Assembly (NCBI RefSeq): GCF_017573505.1 | Contig: NZ_JAGEOJ010000007.1 | Span: 248,001-312,000 of the forward strand | Length of the DNA stretch: 64,000 bases | Direction of reading: 5' to 3' | DNA from: Actinomadura barringtoniae | GTDB taxonomy: Bacteria; Actinomycetota; Actinomycetes; Streptosporangiales; Streptosporangiaceae | Shown here: positions 26,104 through 37,965 of the stretch, in pieces | Layout of the letters: every line of letters begins with the position of its first letter | How positions within the stretch are numbered: the stretch's first letter is position 1 | Made by a program: the position numbers and the translations under genes | Notes under the pieces: generated by a model | Database searches by the model: none | Seen by the model: only the letters and a program-made list of their open reading frames with translations | Told to the model about the DNA's origin: nothing

Positions 26104-26693
26104 CGGGCCAGCTCCTCTGCGGTCAGGGGGTTGGTCCCGCCCAGTGCCTCGCGCAGCTTCTTGCGAGCCCGGTTGAACCGCGAGCAGACCGTGCCGTAAG
26201 GGAGGTCCAGGGCCTGGGCGACCTCGTCATAGGTCAGCTCGCCCAGGACCACCAGCAGGAGTACGTCGCGCTGCTTGGCAGGGAGGGCTGCGACTGCTTG
26301 TGCCAGCGGGCCCCTGACCTCCTGCTGGGCACTCACCCGCGTGGCGATCCGGTCCTGGTCGTCCTCGGGGCCGCCATCGGCAGGCAGGCGGCCGAGCGCG
26401 CGGAACCTGCGCATCTCGTCGCGGCGGTGGCGGCCGATCAGGTTGGTGGCGATGCCGTACAGCCAGGGACGCGCGTTCTCACGGGTCAGGTCGTAGCTCC
26501 GGCGGCGCCGGAACGCGATGTGGAACGTCTCGGCGGCGAGGTCGTCGGCGACGTGGGTGTCGAGGCGGCGGGCCACGTAGCGGTGGATCTCCGTGAAGTA
26601 GGCGTCGAAGATCGCACCGAACCGTTCGGGCTCATGCCAGGACCGTTCGATGACCGAGGCGTCGCGCGCGGCGACGTCGGGGGGAGCGGTCAC
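26100..26693 (-). CDS. ECF sigma factor, cassette C
   Basis: This 197-residue protein has region 2 (FGAIFDAYFTEIHRYVARRL, ADDLAAETFHIAFRRRR, ARPWLYGIATNLIGRHRR) and region 4 (VAALPAKQRDVLLLVVLGEL, LPYGTVCSRFNRARKKLREA). It is closest to cassette B. The GTG at 26693 has AAGGAG 6 bases upstream; an ATG at 26723 in the same frame would add ten residues. It is coupled to its membrane partner by a 4-base overlap. Confidence 0.93.
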   Translation of the reverse strand: MTAPPDVAARDASVIERSWHEPERFGAIFDAYFTEIHRYVARRLDTHVADDLAAETFHIAFRRRRSYDLTRENARPWLYGIATNLIGRHRRDEMRRFRALGRLPADGGPEDDQDRIATRVSAQQEVRGPLAQAVAALPAKQRDVLLLVVLGELTYDEVAQALDLPYGTVCSRFNRARKKLREALGGTNPLTAEELAR

Positions 26694-26733
26694 GCGTGGC
26701 TCCTTCAAAGAGGCCTCATCCATCGGCGTGGAC

Positions 26734-26752
26734 AGATTTCACCCCTTGTTGC
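26734..26752 (-). promoter_or_regulatory. Putative ECF promoter element upstream of cassette C sigma gene
   Basis: On the minus strand this reads GCAACAAGGGGTG followed by AAATCT, a variant of GTAAGAAGGGGTGGCGATCT before cassette E (about 15 of 19 positions alike). It lies 41 bases upstream of the chosen start. It may be an autoregulatory promoter; support is comparative within this window only. Confidence 0.4.
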
Positions 26753-26781
26753 CCGCATGCCGCTCCCCCCTTCCCTTTCGA

Positions 26782-27738
26782 TCAGGGGGCCTGGGGGATG
26801 TGCGGCTTCTCGTTCGTCCAGCCCACGTCGAGGTAGGTCATCGTGCTCGACTTGTCGCCCGTGGTGGTCTCCTCCAGGAGCACCGACGTGGCGGGGTCGA
26901 CGAGGTAGCGCATGCCTCCGAACTGGATCTCGCGGCCGGAACGGCCCCTCGAGTCCTTGCGCACGCCTCCGAGCTTGACGTCCGGGCGCTCCGCCAGGGC
27001 CCGGAACGCGGCGGCACGGGTCTTCGGCTGGGCGGGCGCCTCGACGAGGAGGCTGAGCAGAAGCCCGCCGGCGAAGGCATCGACGTCCTTCGACCGCCCG
27101 CTCTCGATGACGCCCTTGGCGACACCGTCGGCCCACTTCTTCAACCCGGCGGGATCTTGAGGCAGGCTGCGGAGCTGCGCCAGGGTGAAGGTCTGGTCCT
27201 CGATCTCGAACGGCCGGGACATCTTCTCGGGCTTGCCGAGGAACGCCCGGCCCGTCTTGGCCCCGGCCAGGTACCGAGACCCCGACTGGTACGTGCCGTC
27301 CTTGCCGTACCAGTTGACCGTGAGCTGGCTGATGATGCGGCTGCCGGGCACCTTGATCACATGGATCTCGCTGACCCTCCAGTAGCCGCCATCGGTGAGC
27401 GGCCGTCGTTCGGCGGAGGTCGCGGCGGCCAGCAGCACCTGCCGGGCCGTCGAGTAGGCGGCCGGCTGGGGGCCGGTCGGCGAGCCGCTCGCGCCCGGCC
27501 GGTCGGGCCCCTTCTCCGGGCCGACGACGCCGCCGTAGGCGAAGGCGACCGCGGCGGCCGTGCCCAGGGCGGCGGTCACGAGGAGCTGGGGGCGGCCGAC
27601 GATCCGGCGGCGGCTGCGTCGTCCGGGGGAGGCGGCCAGGGCACGGATCAGGTCGCGTTCACGGCGGGACGGGTCGGGCTCGGGGTCCAGGGTGCTCGGG
27701 CGGGCGCTCGCGAGCCGGTCCATGACGTCGCGGGTCAT
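26782..27738 (-). CDS. CU044_5270-type membrane protein, cassette D
   Basis: This 318-residue protein starts MTRDVMDRLASARPST, with an Arg-rich segment and a membrane helix around residues 50-70 (LLVTAALGTAAAVAFAYG). Outside blocks are ARQVLLAAATSAERRPLTDG, YWRVSEIHVI, NWYGKDGTYQSG, LVDPATSVLLEE and VGWTNEKP. It strongly resembles the cassette C protein although the two sigma factors belong to different subtypes. The ATG overlaps the sigma stop by 4 bases. It is probably the membrane-side partner of that sigma factor. Confidence 0.86.
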   Translation of the reverse strand: MTRDVMDRLASARPSTLDPEPDPSRRERDLIRALAASPGRRSRRRIVGRPQLLVTAALGTAAAVAFAYGGVVGPEKGPDRPGASGSPTGPQPAAYSTARQVLLAAATSAERRPLTDGGYWRVSEIHVIKVPGSRIISQLTVNWYGKDGTYQSGSRYLAGAKTGRAFLGKPEKMSRPFEIEDQTFTLAQLRSLPQDPAGLKKWADGVAKGVIESGRSKDVDAFAGGLLLSLLVEAPAQPKTRAAAFRALAERPDVKLGGVRKDSRGRSGREIQFGGMRYLVDPATSVLLEETTTGDKSSTMTYLDVGWTNEKPHIPQAP

Positions 27739-28274
27739 CGGGTGACCTTTCGTTCTGCACGCGCACGCGAGGGCGGCGCCGGGGGCTGGGTGGACAGGGC
27801 GTGGGCGAGGCGGCGGCGGGCCCGGTGCAGGCGTACGAAGAACGTGGCCTTGGAGCAGCCGAGGACCTTGGCGGCCTCGCCGGGCGACAGGCCCTGCCAG
27901 GCGATCAAGGTGAGGACCTCGCGGTCGTTGTCGGAGAGCTGGGCGAGGGCGCCGAGCATCTCGGCGCGGTCGGCGACGTCGTCGCCCACGTCGCCGGTCG
28001 CGGTGGTGGTCCAGGTGCGCAGCTCGGCGGCGAGGGACTCGCGGCGGACCTGGGCGCGGTAGGACTCGCGGACGATGTTGCGGGCGATGCCGAGCAGCCA
28101 GGGCAGCGGCTCGTCCGGCAGGTCGCGGATGCGCAGCCAGGCGACGCAGAACGTCTCGCTGGCGACCTCCTCGGCGAGCTGCCCGCCCGCCCGGCTCACG
28201 GCGTAGGCGTACACGCGCGGGTAGTGCGCGTCGTACACCTCCGTGAACCGGGCCATGTGATCGGGATCAGTCAC
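27735..28274 (-). CDS. ECF sigma factor, cassette D
   Basis: This short 179-residue ECF factor has region 2 (FTEVYDAHYPRVYAYAVSRA, LAEEVASETFCVAWLR, PLPWLLGIARNIVRESYR) and region 4 (LAQLSDNDREVLTLIAWQGL, LGCSKATFFVRLHRARRRL). The CSKATFFVRLHRARRRL helix matches cassette E and differs from the YGTVGSRLNRAR type of A to C. The start is a GTG. A TGTAAGAA element lies 63 bases upstream, at nearly the same distance as in cassette E. Confidence 0.93.
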   Translation of the reverse strand: MTDPDHMARFTEVYDAHYPRVYAYAVSRAGGQLAEEVASETFCVAWLRIRDLPDEPLPWLLGIARNIVRESYRAQVRRESLAAELRTWTTTATGDVGDDVADRAEMLGALAQLSDNDREVLTLIAWQGLSPGEAAKVLGCSKATFFVRLHRARRRLAHALSTQPPAPPSRARAERKVTR

Positions 28275-28319
28275 GAACCGAACCCTTTCGTCTGGGGGGT
28301 TGGGCCTTCATCTGAGGAG

Positions 28320-28344
28320 TGATCGCCGGGTCCCTGTTCTTACA
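28320..28344 (-). promoter_or_regulatory. Putative ECF promoter element upstream of cassette D sigma gene
   Basis: On the minus strand TGTAAGAA (28344 to 28337) is followed 11 bases later by CGATCA. The -35-like part is identical to those before the S8 protease and cassette E, while the downstream half is only partly alike. It is 63 bases from the sigma start. Confidence 0.45.
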
Positions 28345-28477
28345 CCCCCGGCTCCGACTTGGGGCGGAAGAGATCGCCCGGAGGCTCCTCCCTGAGATCG
28401 AAAACGGCCCTGAGAAGAGGCCAGGAGGGAACGGGAATGCTCCGCTCATTCGTCCTGTTGTAGAGGGCAGCAGCAAA

Positions 28478-28498
28478 GTTGAGTCGGGTACGCTCAAG
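28478..28498. promoter_or_regulatory. HAIR-like HspR operator upstream of dnaK
   Basis: GTTGAGT (28478-28484), a 7-base spacer and GCTCAAG (28492-28498) match the HspR-associated inverted repeat CTTGAGT-N7-ACTCAAG with one mismatch in each arm and the right spacer. The hspR gene is at the end of the same locus, so autoregulation of the dnaK operon by HspR is expected from known actinobacterial biology. Confidence 0.78.
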
Positions 28499-28632
28499 TC
28501 ATTTGACAACTTGATCCGCCCAAGGCAACCTTGCTTGAACGAGACTCAGCCGGCCCGCCCTGCAGGGGGCTGACAGCGGCGGGCCGGGTCGCCGATAGAA
28601 GAACAGCCAAGGCAAGACGGAGGACGAGAGAC

Positions 28633-30497
<1,865 letters not shown>

Positions 30498-30501
<4 letters not shown>

Positions 30502-31154
30502 GTCGTCCCAACGAGGGCGAGGAGCGCGACGGTCCGGTGATCCGGGACAACCGGCGGATCGACCCCAAGACGGGCGAGGTCCGGTCCCCTGCCGCGGGCG
30601 CGGCGGGGGCCGGGGCCGCCGGCAAGGCGGGGGCCGCGGGCGCCGAGTCCGCGGCGGAAGAGACGCCGGCGATGGACGAGGAGGCCGTGGCGCTGAAGAC
30701 CCAGCTCGCCGAACGGACCGCGGACCTGCAGCGGCTGCAGGCCGAGTACGCCAACTACCGCAAGCGGGTGGAGCGCGATAAGGGCACCATTCGCGAGCAC
30801 GCGGTCGGCGGCGTCCTCAACGAGCTGCTGCCGATCCTCGACGACATCGGCCGGGCGCGCGACCACGACGAGCTGACCGGCGGCTTCAAGTCGGTCGGCG
30901 AGGCCCTGGAGGCCACCGTGGGCAAGCTCGGCCTGGAGAAGTACGGGGAGAAGGGCGAGCCCTTCGACCCGACCGTGCACGAGGCGCTCATGCACTCGTA
31001 CTCGCCGGATGTGAGCGAGACGAGCGTGGTGGACGTCCTCCAGCCCGGCTACCGCATCGGGGAGCGGGTCCTGCGGCCCGCCCGCGTCGCGGTCGCCGAA
31101 CCCGGCCCGGACGCCGACGAGAGCGGCGACGGTCAGGGCGACGAGAACGAGTGA
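30498..31154 (+). CDS. grpE: Nucleotide exchange factor GrpE
   Basis: This 218-residue protein has a disordered Ala/Gly-rich N-terminus, a long helix (TADLQRLQAEYANYRKRVERD) and the compact beta domain (GEPFDPTVHEALMHSYSPDV, then VVDVLQPGYRIGERVLRPARV). GrpE releases ADP from DnaK. The GTG start overlaps the dnaK stop by 4 bases, so the two are translationally coupled. The unusually long Ala-rich leader (about residues 32-55) is typical of high-GC actinobacteria. Confidence 0.98.
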
Positions 31155-31158
31155 TCCC

Positions 31159-31200
31159 GGTCCGGGTGGTCCCGGCCACCCCGCCGGGATCACCCGGACC
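31159..31200 (+). terminator. Hairpin after grpE
   Basis: GGTCCGGGTG (31159-31168) pairs perfectly with CACCCGGACC (31191-31200) around a 22-base interior. An overlapping alternative stem uses GATCCCGG and CCGGGATC. There is no T-run, so it may attenuate rather than end the dnaK-grpE transcript before dnaJ. Confidence 0.55.
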
Positions 31201-31211
31201 AGTGAAGCGTT

Positions 31212-31253
31212 GACTTGGTCAGAAGAGTCGTCGACTTGTTTGCAAGAGTCGTC
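31212..31253 (+). repeat. 21-bp tandem direct repeat upstream of dnaJ
   Basis: Two adjacent 21-bp units (31212-31232 and 31233-31253) share GACTTG at the left and AAGAGTCGTC at the right, differing only in the centre. The unit carries CTTG and AAG half-site-like parts; in the second, CTTG-TTTG-CAAG is a small inverted repeat. It lies 48 bases before the dnaJ start and could be a control site. Confidence 0.6.
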
Positions 31254-31300
31254 AGAGCCGTGACAGCACAGAACGTGGCATCAGCAGAGAGCGGGGCGCC

Positions 31301-32473
31301 GTGAGCACCAAGGACTACCTGGAGAAGGACTACTACAAGGTCCTCGGTGTCTCTAAGACCGCCTCGCAGGATGAGATCAAGAAGTCGTACCGGAAGCTGG
31401 CGCGCAAGTACCACCCGGACGCCAACCCCAACGACCGCGACGCCGAGGACCGCTTCAAGGAGGTCTCCGAGGCCTACGACGTCCTCGCCGACGACAAGCG
31501 GCGCAAGGAGTACGACACCATGCGGTCGATGCCCGGCGGGTTCCGCGGGCAGCAGGGCGGCGGCTTCGGCTTCGACCTGGGCGACCTGTTCGGCCAGGGC
31601 GGCACCGCCGGCGGCGGGACCGCGGGCGGCGCCGGCGAGAAGATCGGCGACATCTTCGGCGGCCTGTTCAACCGCGGCGGCGGCACCCGTACGACCGGCA
31701 CCCGGCGCGCGCGGCGCGGCTCCGACGTCGAGACCGATGTGACGCTGTCGTTCGGCCGCGCGATGAACGGCGTGACCGTGCCGATCAAGCTGACCAGCGA
31801 GGCGGCCTGTCCGAGCTGCCGCGGCACCGGCGCCAAGGCCGGTACCGTGCCGCGCGTCTGCCCCAACTGCGAGGGCACCGGGCACGAGACCCGCAACCTG
31901 GGCAACTTCGGCTTCCAGGAGCCGTGCCACGAGTGCCACGGCCGCGGGCTCGTCGTCGACGACCCGTGCCCCACCTGCCACGGCAGCGGCCGCGCGACCG
32001 GCACCCGGACCATTCAGGCCCGGATCCCGGCGGGCGTCGCCGACGGGCAGAAGATCCGCCTCAAGGGCAAGGGCGCGCCCGGCGAGAACGGCGGCCCCTC
32101 CGGCGACCTCTACGTCAACATCAAGGTGCTCCCGCACAAGGTGTTCGGGCGCAGCGGCGACAACCTCACGCTGAACGTGCCGGTCACCTTCCCCGAGGCC
32201 GCGCTCGGCGGCGAGATCCGGGTGCCGACCTTCCAGGGGCAGCCGGTGACGCTGCGCCTGCCCGAGGGCACGCCGAACGGCCGGACGCTGCGCGTCAAGG
32301 GCCGCGGCGCGACCCGGCGCGACGGCTCCAAGGGGGACATGCTCGTCACCATCGAGGTGCAGGTCCCGCAGAAGCTCGACGACACCACGCGCGAGGCGCT
32401 CGAGGCGATGCGCACCGCGGGCGGCGGCGACGACCTGCGCAGCGAACTGCTCCAGCAGGCGAGAGAGGAATGA
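31301..32473 (+). CDS. dnaJ: Co-chaperone DnaJ (Hsp40), full length
   Basis: This 390-residue class I Hsp40 has the J domain with the HPD motif (ARKYHPDANPND), a Gly/Phe-rich linker (GGFGFDLGDLFGQGG), and the zinc domain with four CxxCxGxG repeats (CPSCRGTG, CPNCEGTG, CHECHGRG, CPTCHGSG). The C-terminal substrate domain comes last. It delivers substrates to DnaK and stimulates its ATPase. The start is a GTG. It is separated from grpE by 146 bases with a hairpin and a tandem repeat, so it may also have its own promoter. Confidence 0.98.
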   Translation: MSTKDYLEKDYYKVLGVSKTASQDEIKKSYRKLARKYHPDANPNDRDAEDRFKEVSEAYDVLADDKRRKEYDTMRSMPGGFRGQQGGGFGFDLGDLFGQGGTAGGGTAGGAGEKIGDIFGGLFNRGGGTRTTGTRRARRGSDVETDVTLSFGRAMNGVTVPIKLTSEAACPSCRGTGAKAGTVPRVCPNCEGTGHETRNLGNFGFQEPCHECHGRGLVVDDPCPTCHGSGRATGTRTIQARIPAGVADGQKIRLKGKGAPGENGGPSGDLYVNIKVLPHKVFGRSGDNLTLNVPVTFPEAALGGEIRVPTFQGQPVTLRLPEGTPNGRTLRVKGRGATRRDGSKGDMLVTIEVQVPQKLDDTTREALEAMRTAGGGDDLRSELLQQAREE

Positions 32474-32477
32474 GGTC

Positions 32478-32927
32478 ATGGACCCGTTCGGCGACGACAC
32501 CCCGGTCTATGTGATCTCGGTGGCGGCGCAGCTGTCCGGCCTTCACCCGCAGACCCTGCGCACCTACGACCGGATGGGGCTGGTCTCCCCCGGCCGCACC
32601 GCCGGGCGGGGCCGCCGCTACTCGATGCGCGACATCGTGCTGCTGCGCGAGATCCAGCGGCTCTCCCAGGAGGAGGGCATCAACCTCACCGGCATCAAGC
32701 ACATCCTGGAATTGCAGCGCGACAACGTACGGCTGCGCGACGAGGTGGCCAAGGCGCACGCGGCGCTGGAGGACCTGGCGAACGAGCTGGAGTCGACCCG
32801 CGCCGTCGCGGCGCGCCTCGCCCAGCAGCGGCGGCGCGGCGAGCCGAGCGGCACGCCCGGCGCCGACCTGGTCCCGATCCGGCAGACCGGCGTGGTGATC
32901 TGGCACGAGCGCCACACCTCCGACTGA
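32478..32927 (+). CDS. hspR: Heat-shock repressor HspR (MerR family)
   Basis: This 149-residue MerR-type regulator has VYVISVAAQLSGLHPQTLRT as its helix-turn-helix and the RTAGRGRRYSMRDIVLLREIQ wing. A coiled-coil dimer helix (LRDEVAKAHAALEDLANELE) follows. HspR binds HAIR sites with DnaK as co-repressor. It starts 4 bases after dnaJ, completing the operon. Its likely targets are the dnaK promoter and perhaps clpB. Confidence 0.97.
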   Translation: MDPFGDDTPVYVISVAAQLSGLHPQTLRTYDRMGLVSPGRTAGRGRRYSMRDIVLLREIQRLSQEEGINLTGIKHILELQRDNVRLRDEVAKAHAALEDLANELESTRAVAARLAQQRRRGEPSGTPGADLVPIRQTGVVIWHERHTSD

Positions 32928-33014
32928 CACACCCAAAAGACGACTGACATCACCCAGAGAACGAGACTTACCGGCACCCGCCCAGTGGACTGAGACTTGA
33001 GGGGGCGAAAGAAC

Positions 33015-35612
<2,598 letters not shown>

Positions 35613-35626
35613 TCCTTCGATCGGAG

Positions 35627-35657
35627 AACGTGCCGGGGCACTCCGCCCCGGCACGTT
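35627..35657 (+). terminator. Intrinsic terminator after clpB
   Basis: A perfect 13-bp stem (AACGTGCCGGGGC, 35627-35639, with GCCCCGGCACGTT, 35645-35657) has a 5-base loop. It is followed by TTC after a TTTT overlap. It insulates clpB from cassette E. Confidence 0.88.
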
Positions 35658-35668
35658 TTCGTATGCCC

Positions 35669-35692
35669 TGTAAGAAGGGGTGGCGATCTCGG
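35669..35692 (+). promoter_or_regulatory. Putative ECF promoter element upstream of cassette E
   Basis: TGTAAGAAGG (35669-35678) is followed by GATCT, GG and GTT in the same order as the element before the S8 protease. TGTAAGAA-N17-GTT is a plausible ECF -35/-10 pair. It lies right after the clpB terminator and 64 bases before the sigma start, as in cassette D. This is comparative evidence only. Confidence 0.52.
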
Positions 35693-35740
35693 GGTTACCG
35701 GGTGACGAGTTCATCAAGGGACCCGAGAGGAGGTGGTGGC

Positions 35741-36316
35741 GTGCGCGGCGAGAACAGCGAGCCGGAAGACGACGTCGAACGCTTCACGGCCATCTACCGG
35801 CGCCACCACGGCAAAGTGCTCGGCTACGCACTGACCCATGACCGGCGGGGCGCGGCCGAGGACATCGTGAACGAGACGTTCCTGACCGCCTGGCGCAAGC
35901 TCGACCAGGTACCGGCGGACGACGCACTGCCGTGGCTGCTGGCGACGGCGCGGCGGCACCGGCTCAAGCAGCGCGACGCCGGGCGGCGGCACGAGTCGAT
36001 CGCCTCGCGGCTCGCCGAGTTGGGCGACGAGGGCGCGGCGCGGGTCCGCGACACCGGTGACGTGGTGGCGGAACGGGACGCGGGACTCGCCGCGTTCGCC
36101 ACGCTGTCCGAACGCGACGCCGAACTACTGGTGCTGAGCGCCTGGTACGGGCTCACGGCGAACCAGGCCGCGACCGTTCTCGGCTGTTCGAGCGCCACCT
36201 ATTTCGTACGGCTGCACCGGGCGCGCAAGCGCCTCGAACGTGCCCTGCGGGGCGGCGGTTCGGGCGGCTCGGCTCCCGCGTTCCACGCGGCCACTCTGGA
36301 AGGACAGCACGGATGA
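35741..36316 (+). CDS. ECF sigma factor, cassette E
   Basis: This 191-residue sigma factor has region 2 (FTAIYRRHHGKVLGYALTHD, AEDIVNETFLTAWRKL, ALPWLLATARRHRLKQR) and region 4 (FATLSERDAELLVLSAWYGL, LGCSSATYFVRLHRARKRLE). It is of the D subtype. The GTG at 35741 follows a strong GAGAGGAGGTGG site. This is the only cassette on the plus strand and lies across the heat-shock locus from the others. It is coupled by 4 bases to its membrane partner. Confidence 0.93.
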   Translation: MRGENSEPEDDVERFTAIYRRHHGKVLGYALTHDRRGAAEDIVNETFLTAWRKLDQVPADDALPWLLATARRHRLKQRDAGRRHESIASRLAELGDEGAARVRDTGDVVAERDAGLAAFATLSERDAELLVLSAWYGLTANQAATVLGCSSATYFVRLHRARKRLERALRGGGSGGSAPAFHAATLEGQHG

Positions 36317-37344
36317 GCACCACCACCGACCGCGCGATGGCGGCGCTCAAGCCCGCCGCGCTGGACGACCTCGACCAGGCCCCGCCGGACGAGGCGATGG
36401 ACGCGCAGATCAGCCGGATCGTCGCCACCCCGCGTACCGGCGGCCGATCCCGGCGGCGCGGCGTCCCGCGGATGCCGCTGCTGCTCACGGCAGGTCTGGC
36501 CACCGCCGCGGCCGCCGCCGTGGTGATCCCGCAGGTCGTCAACGGCAGCGGCGGCGCGACGCACCCCCGGCCGTCGAACCCCCCGGCCGCCGCGCCCATG
36601 GAGGCGCGCAAGGTCCTGCTCGCGGGCGCGCAGTCGGCCGAACGGGCTCAGGGCCCGGCCGACGGGAAGTACTGGCACCTGAAGACGCGCAGGTGCGCCC
36701 CCGGTGGTTACGGGCAGGTCCCGTACCACTACACGGTCTGCACCACGCAGGACTCCTGGACGTCCAAGACCGGCTTCGACCGCAACCTGCTCGGCATCGA
36801 CCAGAAGATCGTCTTCGCGACGCCGGGCGACAAGGCGAAGTGGCAGTCCGCGGGCTCGCCCAAGCTCACCGAGTCCCGCGCCTACACCGAGCACCGGTTC
36901 CCGGTGTTCCACTACTGGGGCCTGGACGGCAACCGCAAGTCCCTCGACGAGCTGCGGCGCCTGCCGTCCGACCCGAGCGCGCTGCGGAAGATGGTCGCCA
37001 AGACCTACCGGGGCACCCCGAAGACCTCGGCCGACCTCGACGACCACATCTGGCTCATGGCGCCCGAGCTGTTCAACCAGCCGATCACGCCGGCGACGCG
37101 CGCCGGGCTGTACCGGATGCTCGCCCAGATCAAGGGCGTCCGGAACACCGGGATCACCAAGGACGTCGAAGGGCGGGACGCGATCGTGCTGCAGTACGGG
37201 GACACCCGGCTGGCGTTCCGGGCGGACACGCACGAGTTCCTGAGCGACGACTTCCAGGGTGGCGGCACGTTCAGCAACGCGCAGCTGCAGGCGGAGTGGA
37301 CCAACGTCATGGGCGCCAGGCAAGGCGAGCGCGGCTACAGCTGA
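36313..37344 (+). CDS. CU044_5270-type membrane protein, cassette E
   Basis: This 343-residue protein starts with a charged cytoplasmic segment and has a membrane helix near residues 52-72 (LLLTAGLATAAAAAVVIPQV). The outside domain holds ARKVLLAGAQSAERAQ, KYWHLKTRRCAPGG and a Cys pair (RRC, TVC) not seen in the other copies. It ends on ...LQAEWTNVMG, a weaker form of the GWTxExP motif. It is the most divergent of the five, and the extra cysteines suggest a disulfide in its ectodomain. ATGA overlap couples it to the sigma gene. Confidence 0.83.
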   Translation: MSTTTDRAMAALKPAALDDLDQAPPDEAMDAQISRIVATPRTGGRSRRRGVPRMPLLLTAGLATAAAAAVVIPQVVNGSGGATHPRPSNPPAAAPMEARKVLLAGAQSAERAQGPADGKYWHLKTRRCAPGGYGQVPYHYTVCTTQDSWTSKTGFDRNLLGIDQKIVFATPGDKAKWQSAGSPKLTESRAYTEHRFPVFHYWGLDGNRKSLDELRRLPSDPSALRKMVAKTYRGTPKTSADLDDHIWLMAPELFNQPITPATRAGLYRMLAQIKGVRNTGITKDVEGRDAIVLQYGDTRLAFRADTHEFLSDDFQGGGTFSNAQLQAEWTNVMGARQGERGYS

Positions 37345-37355
37345 TCGCGTGCACG

Positions 37356-37391
37356 AACGGCCCGCTTCCCGGTGACGGGACGCGGGCCGTT
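37356..37391. terminator. Bidirectional hairpin between convergent genes
   Basis: AACGGCCCGC (37356-37365) pairs with GCGGGCCGTT (37382-37391), and inside them TCCCG-GTGA-CGGGA extends the helix. The long GC hairpin lies between the ends of cassette E and the DUF1772 gene. Confidence 0.75.
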
Positions 37392-37411
37392 GGGCGTTGA
37401 TGCTCGCCCGG

Positions 37412-37891
37412 CTAGGCGGCCAGCAGGACGCCGGTGAGGATGACGAACGCCACGGACGAGGCGACCGTGCGGACGTGGTTCCACGCCACCCACTTCGCCT
37501 CGTTGAAGTCCGCGCGCGCCTTGGCGACGTCGATCTGCGCGGGGTCGCCCGCCGCCTTGAGGGCATCGTTCATCGGAACGTTGACCGCGATCGTGAGGAT
37601 GACGGTGAGCAGGTAGAGCACGAAGGCCGCGATCAGCCACCCGAGCCGGGCGCGCTCGTCGGATCCGAGGTGCATCACCCCGGCGACGCCGATCAGGAAG
37701 ACGGGTCCGAGGAAGGTGACCATGAACCAGGGGTTGATGATGGCCCGGTCGAGCGCCTGGAACGCGCCGACGAACGTGCGGTCGTCGGTCTTCTTCAGGC
37801 CGGGCATGATCGTGTGCGCGTAGAGCGCGAAGACCCCCGAGACCAGCCCGGTCAGAACGGTGGCGGCGATCAGCACGATGTCGCTGAACAC
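37412..37891 (-). CDS. DUF1772 (anthrone oxygenase-like) membrane protein
   Basis: This 159-residue protein has four predicted helices (VLIAATVLTGLVSGVFALYA, MVTFLGPVFLIGVAGVM, LIAAFVLYLLTVILTIAVNV and a last one). It carries the family motifs MPGLKKTDDRTFVGAFQ, NPWFM and NVPMNDAL. DUF1772 includes fungal anthrone oxygenases; bacterial members have no settled function. The GTG at 37891 has GAGGAAA upstream. It is divergent from a TetR gene with an operator-like repeat between, so TetR control is likely. Confidence 0.88.
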   Translation of the reverse strand: MFSDIVLIAATVLTGLVSGVFALYAHTIMPGLKKTDDRTFVGAFQALDRAIINPWFMVTFLGPVFLIGVAGVMHLGSDERARLGWLIAAFVLYLLTVILTIAVNVPMNDALKAAGDPAQIDVAKARADFNEAKWVAWNHVRTVASSVAFVILTGVLLAA

Positions 37892-37911
37892 TGTGGTTTC
37901 CTCCCCTGCGC

Positions 37912-37939
37912 CAGGTATATATTCAATGCAGTACACCTG
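37912..37939. promoter_or_regulatory. Inverted repeat operator between DUF1772 and TetR genes
   Basis: CAGGTATA (37912-37919) and TACACCTG (37932-37939) are inverted copies with one mismatch, 12 bases apart. The element overlaps an AT-rich stretch likely to hold the promoters. It is probably the site of the adjacent TetR. Confidence 0.6.
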
Positions 37940-37965
37940 ACTTCATGTCATGAGGATTCCACCGA

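Larger units (their letters stand above)
28275..28632. other. Intergenic region between cassette D and dnaK
   Basis: These 358 bases hold no convincing gene. The left part contains the leader and promoter-like element of cassette D. The right part holds the dnaK control region with a HAIR-like operator, a possible -35 TTGACA at 28503-28508 and a small perfect repeat CAAGG-CAA-CCTTG (28521-28533). The centre shows nothing I can name. Confidence 0.6.
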
